64,000 nt of DNA, from the NCBI GenBank assembly GCA_965243415.1, contig OZ251549.1, forward strand, positions 434,001-498,000, read 5' to 3'. Under the pieces are notes generated by a model. It saw only the letters and a list, made by a program, of their open reading frames with translations, did not search any database and was not told the DNA's origin. The position numbers were made by a program, and so were the translations under genes. Positions 55,993 to 64,000 of this stretch are shown one piece after another. Origin of the DNA: G965204755 sp965243415. GTDB lineage: Bacteria > Acidobacteriota > Vicinamibacteria > Marinacidobacterales > Marinacidobacteraceae. Numbering within the stretch: position 1 is the first letter of the stretch; every line of letters starts with the position of its first letter.

Positions 55993-57570
55993 CTACATCC
56001 CCCAGATGGTGATCGGGGTTTTGCCGACGGTGGTTTCGCGGCGGTAGATCTTTTCGTTCCAGGAGCGGTTCGGGTCGCGGTCGAAGATGACCAGGTGGCC
56101 GGCCGCGGCGTCGCAGCGGTCGAGGTAGGCGGCGGTCTGCTCCAGGCCCCGGCGTTCCGTTTCCTCGCGACTGCCGTACCGGACCTTGCATTCCACGACG
56201 AACCGGTCCCAGCGGTCGTCGCGGGGCCACCTCAGGAGGAGGTCGGTGCGGCCGCGGCCCAGTCCGTATTCCCGCTCGACGAAGCCGCCGCGGTTCACGA
56301 CGCGCTGGCAGAACGCCTGGAGCAGGAGTTGGGGGCCGGCTTCCTCGTAGGCGAATCTCCCGATCCAGTGCTCGGAGTGCTCCCGGAAGTGCTCCTGGAA
56401 GCGGCGCAGCGACTTCGGGACATCGAGGCCGCCGTCCTCGGTGACGAACCAGGCGGTCCGTTCCGGGAATTCGGACTGCACCCGGCGGGTCAACTCGCGG
56501 GGCACCATCTCCCGGTAGATCGGGTTCTCGATCCGCATCGGGTCGTCGGGGGCGACGAGGCCGAGGTCCCGCGCGTATCGGAGATCCTCGTCGGTGGAGT
56601 CGCCGACGACCGCGCCGGTGAGGAGCGGTTCGACGACCCGGCGCACTCGGTCTTCGGAGAGGCGGCGCCCCAAGTCGTCGAGGTGGGTGTCCCGGCGGCG
56701 GAAGAGCGCTTCCCTGGCGGCGAAGAGGTGATCGGCGGTGACCTCCCGGCTGCGGTCGCGCCCGGCCCGGTCCCGGAAGCAGGCCTGGTAGGCGAGGGCG
56801 TTCACCAGCCAGGGCTGCCCCCGGGTCTGCTCCCACACGGTGGCGAGCGCTTCCGGGGTGAAGGACTGGCCGGTCTCCTCGGTGTGCTGTCTCAGGAGGG
56901 CGCGGACTTCGGCTTCGTCCAGATCGCCGAGGCGCAGGGGCTCGGCGCGGATGTTGAAGGGGACGCCGCCTTCGATGATCTCCCTGCCCGGCGCCGAGGC
57001 CATGCGGTAGTCGCGGACATCGTGGAGGCCGCAGAGGACCACGCTCGCCGGGAACGCCGCCGGCCGCTGGGGGTAGCCGGAGCGCAGTTGCCGCAGGAGC
57101 GACAGCAGGGTGATGCCGACGAGGGCGTCCACTTCGTCGAGGAGCAGCACCAGCGGGCGGGGGCTGGCCTCGCACCAGCGGGTGAGCGCCTCGCCGAACG
57201 CGCTCCCCGCGCCGACCTTCGCGAGGGCGTCCGGCCAGATGTCCCTCAGCAGGGTGTCGCCGAGGAGCCGCTCCTGCCGGGCGATCCCCGACAGGATGGC
57301 GCGCATCGCCGGCTCCAGATCTTCCCGGAGCGCCTGCGCATCCTCGAGGTTCGCGTACACGGCGCGGTAGTCGCCGGCCGCCCCTGAGTTCAAGTAGTCC
57401 CGGAGCGCCAGCAGCGTCGAGGTCTTCCCCGTCTGCCGCGGAGCGTGGAGCACGGTGTACTGCCCCCGGCGGATCGTGAGCGACGCCGCCTCAAGGTCGA
57501 TCCGCGAAAGGGGCGGGATCGTGTAGTGCTCGTGAGGCCGCATCGGCCCCTCGGTGTTGAAGAACCGCAC
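55993..57570 (-). CDS. AAA ATPase fused to PD-(D/E)XK nuclease, copy 2
   Basis: 525 residues. I choose GTG 57570 because it aligns VRFFNTEGPMRPHEHY with MRHFNTAGPMRPELHY of the paralogue at 46530; a TTG at 57576 is possible. Walker A TVLHAPRQTGKTSTLLALRD, Walker B PLVLLLDEVDALVGI, EQTRGQPWLVNALAYQACF, and nuclease residues in GRGRTDLLLRW, DRFVVECKVRYGSREETER and GLEQTAAYLDRCDA are all intact. Both copies end ITIWGM. It separates the DUF1156 and DUF499 genes on the opposite strand; a second effector of the same defence locus and an independent insertion are both possible. Confidence 0.85.
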   Translation of the reverse strand: MRFFNTEGPMRPHEHYTIPPLSRIDLEAASLTIRRGQYTVLHAPRQTGKTSTLLALRDYLNSGAAGDYRAVYANLEDAQALREDLEPAMRAILSGIARQERLLGDTLLRDIWPDALAKVGAGSAFGEALTRWCEASPRPLVLLLDEVDALVGITLLSLLRQLRSGYPQRPAAFPASVVLCGLHDVRDYRMASAPGREIIEGGVPFNIRAEPLRLGDLDEAEVRALLRQHTEETGQSFTPEALATVWEQTRGQPWLVNALAYQACFRDRAGRDRSREVTADHLFAAREALFRRRDTHLDDLGRRLSEDRVRRVVEPLLTGAVVGDSTDEDLRYARDLGLVAPDDPMRIENPIYREMVPRELTRRVQSEFPERTAWFVTEDGGLDVPKSLRRFQEHFREHSEHWIGRFAYEEAGPQLLLQAFCQRVVNRGGFVEREYGLGRGRTDLLLRWPRDDRWDRFVVECKVRYGSREETERRGLEQTAAYLDRCDAAAGHLVIFDRDPNRSWNEKIYRRETTVGKTPITIWGM

Positions 57571-57703
57571 CCGCAACGAACTCCGGGGGTCATTATGGCG
57601 CGGGGCGCGGGGCGATTCGCCGGTACACTCCCCGGCCCCGTGCCCGGCGCCTCGCCGCCCGGCCCCGGAACCCCGCTACCCCCCGAGACCCCCCGAACCG
57701 AAG

Positions 57704-61033
<3,330 letters not shown>

Positions 61034-61621
61034 GTCCCGGCGCCGCGCTCCCGGTCGGTGAGGCGTCCCGGGCGCGGCGGACGATCGGGACGATCGGACG
61101 GAGACGGGAACCGACGGCCGGGACGGCGGCCACTCCCCGCGGTGACCGTCGCACGGTGAAAATCGAGGACTTCCGCCGATTCGGGTTTCTCCGAGCAGAT
61201 CGCCCGCACCGTCAGCGAGAACAGCCGCACGCTGAAGTTCCGCAGCCCCGAGTTCGAGAGCGAGTGAGTCCCGGCGCCGCGCCCCCGGTCGGTGAGGCGT
61301 CCCGGGCGCGGCGGACGATCGGGACGATCGGACGGGGACGGCAGTGGACGGCGGGACGGCGACGACTCGCCGCCGCGACCGGCGCGCGATGAAACTCGAG
61401 GACTTCCGCCGATTCGGGTTTCTCCGGGCAGGTCACCCGCACCGTCAGCGGGAACAGCCGCACGCTGAAGTTCCGCAGCCCCGAGTTCGAGAGCGAGTGA
61501 GTCCCGGCGTCGCGCTTCCGGTCGGTGAGGCGTCCCGGGCGCGGCGGACGATCGGGAGGATCGGACGGAGACGGCAGTTGACGGCGGGAGAGCGACGACT
61601 CGCCGCCGCCTCCGGCGTGCG
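61034..61621 (+). repeat. Two extra tandem copies of the DUF499-end/helicase-start junction
   Basis: A unit of about 234 bp running from the last 90 bp of the DUF499 gene, through the intergenic DNA, to the first codons of the helicase gene occurs three times. DUF499-like stops are at 61031-61033, 61265-61267 and 61498-61500. Each extra unit begins with a relic helicase start (GTGAAAATCGAGGACTTCCG at about 61156; ATGAAACTCGAGGACTTCCG at about 61389) fused to GATTCGGGTTTCTCCG from DUF499, so the duplication joint is visible. The genuine helicase start is at 61622. The array puts 588 bp between two genes that were presumably adjacent. Confidence 0.9.

Positions 61622-64000
<2,379 letters not shown>

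Overview
The window is one contiguous stretch of very GC-rich chromosomal DNA. It is densely packed on both strands, most codons end in G or C, GTG and TTG starts are common, and nine gene pairs overlap by 4 nt (ATGA, GTGA or TTGA). A GWxTD-domain protein, an ASPIC/UnbV (CRTAC1-type) FG-GAP protein beside a TPR protein, many lipobox signal peptides and FN3 lipoproteins suggest a Gram-negative-type bacterium of the Acidobacteriota/Gemmatimonadota kind. That placement is inference; there is no rRNA or tRNA gene to anchor it.

Layout. 1-2.7 kb: the start of a minus-strand secreted protein, two tandem Cys/Thr-rich RiPP-like precursors, a 2OG-Fe(II) oxygenase and cutA. 2.9-5.2 kb: three tandem pRiA4b ORF-3 paralogues. 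5.2-10.5 kb: a MacB/LolCDE-type ABC pair, an M20-like lipoprotein with unusual metal sites, and a phosphate acetyltransferase. 10.5-11.7 kb: decaying tandem copies of the pta 5' end. 12-15.3 kb: a STAS anti-anti-sigma factor, an Arg/Gly-rich protein and a glycosyltransferase. 15.8-20.6 kb: an FN3 lipoprotein and a GH20 enzyme. 21.4-24.7 kb: rpiA joined to a glycine-betaine-type ABC importer. 24.9-28.3 kb: a lipoprotein and polA. 28.8-33.3 kb: a two-subunit CoA transferase, a class III aminotransferase and a HAD phosphatase. 33.5-43.5 kb: an O6-alkylguanine methyltransferase, a cyclophilin lipoprotein, a methyltransferase, a GT2 glycosyltransferase, CRTAC1, TPR and GWxTD genes.

From 43.6 kb to the right edge the content is accessory and defence-like: a YwgA/Panacea-like protein with a DUF2335 membrane protein, two paralogous AAA/PD-(D/E)XK proteins bracketing about 9.5 kb, a SWIM/SNF2 pair, small membrane proteins, and the trio DUF1156 adenine methylase, Swt1-HEPN/DUF499 ATPase and SNF2-type helicase, which runs off the right end. 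The trio resembles the methylase-ATPase-helicase core of Pgl/BREX-type anti-phage systems. No PglZ is visible.

Two observations stand out. First, the DUF1156 methylase is broken in frame exactly at a 53-bp compound dinucleotide tract, (AC)11 followed by (TC)15T. One more dinucleotide, or two fewer, restores a 971-aa protein, so this looks like an ON/OFF phase-variable defence methylase captured OFF. Second, at least five and probably six loci carry tandem, decaying copies of the end of the neighbouring gene (pta, glycosyltransferase, polA, aminotransferase, the DUF499/helicase junction, probably CRTAC1). This local, recurrent form of duplication explains most of the long gene-free stretches.
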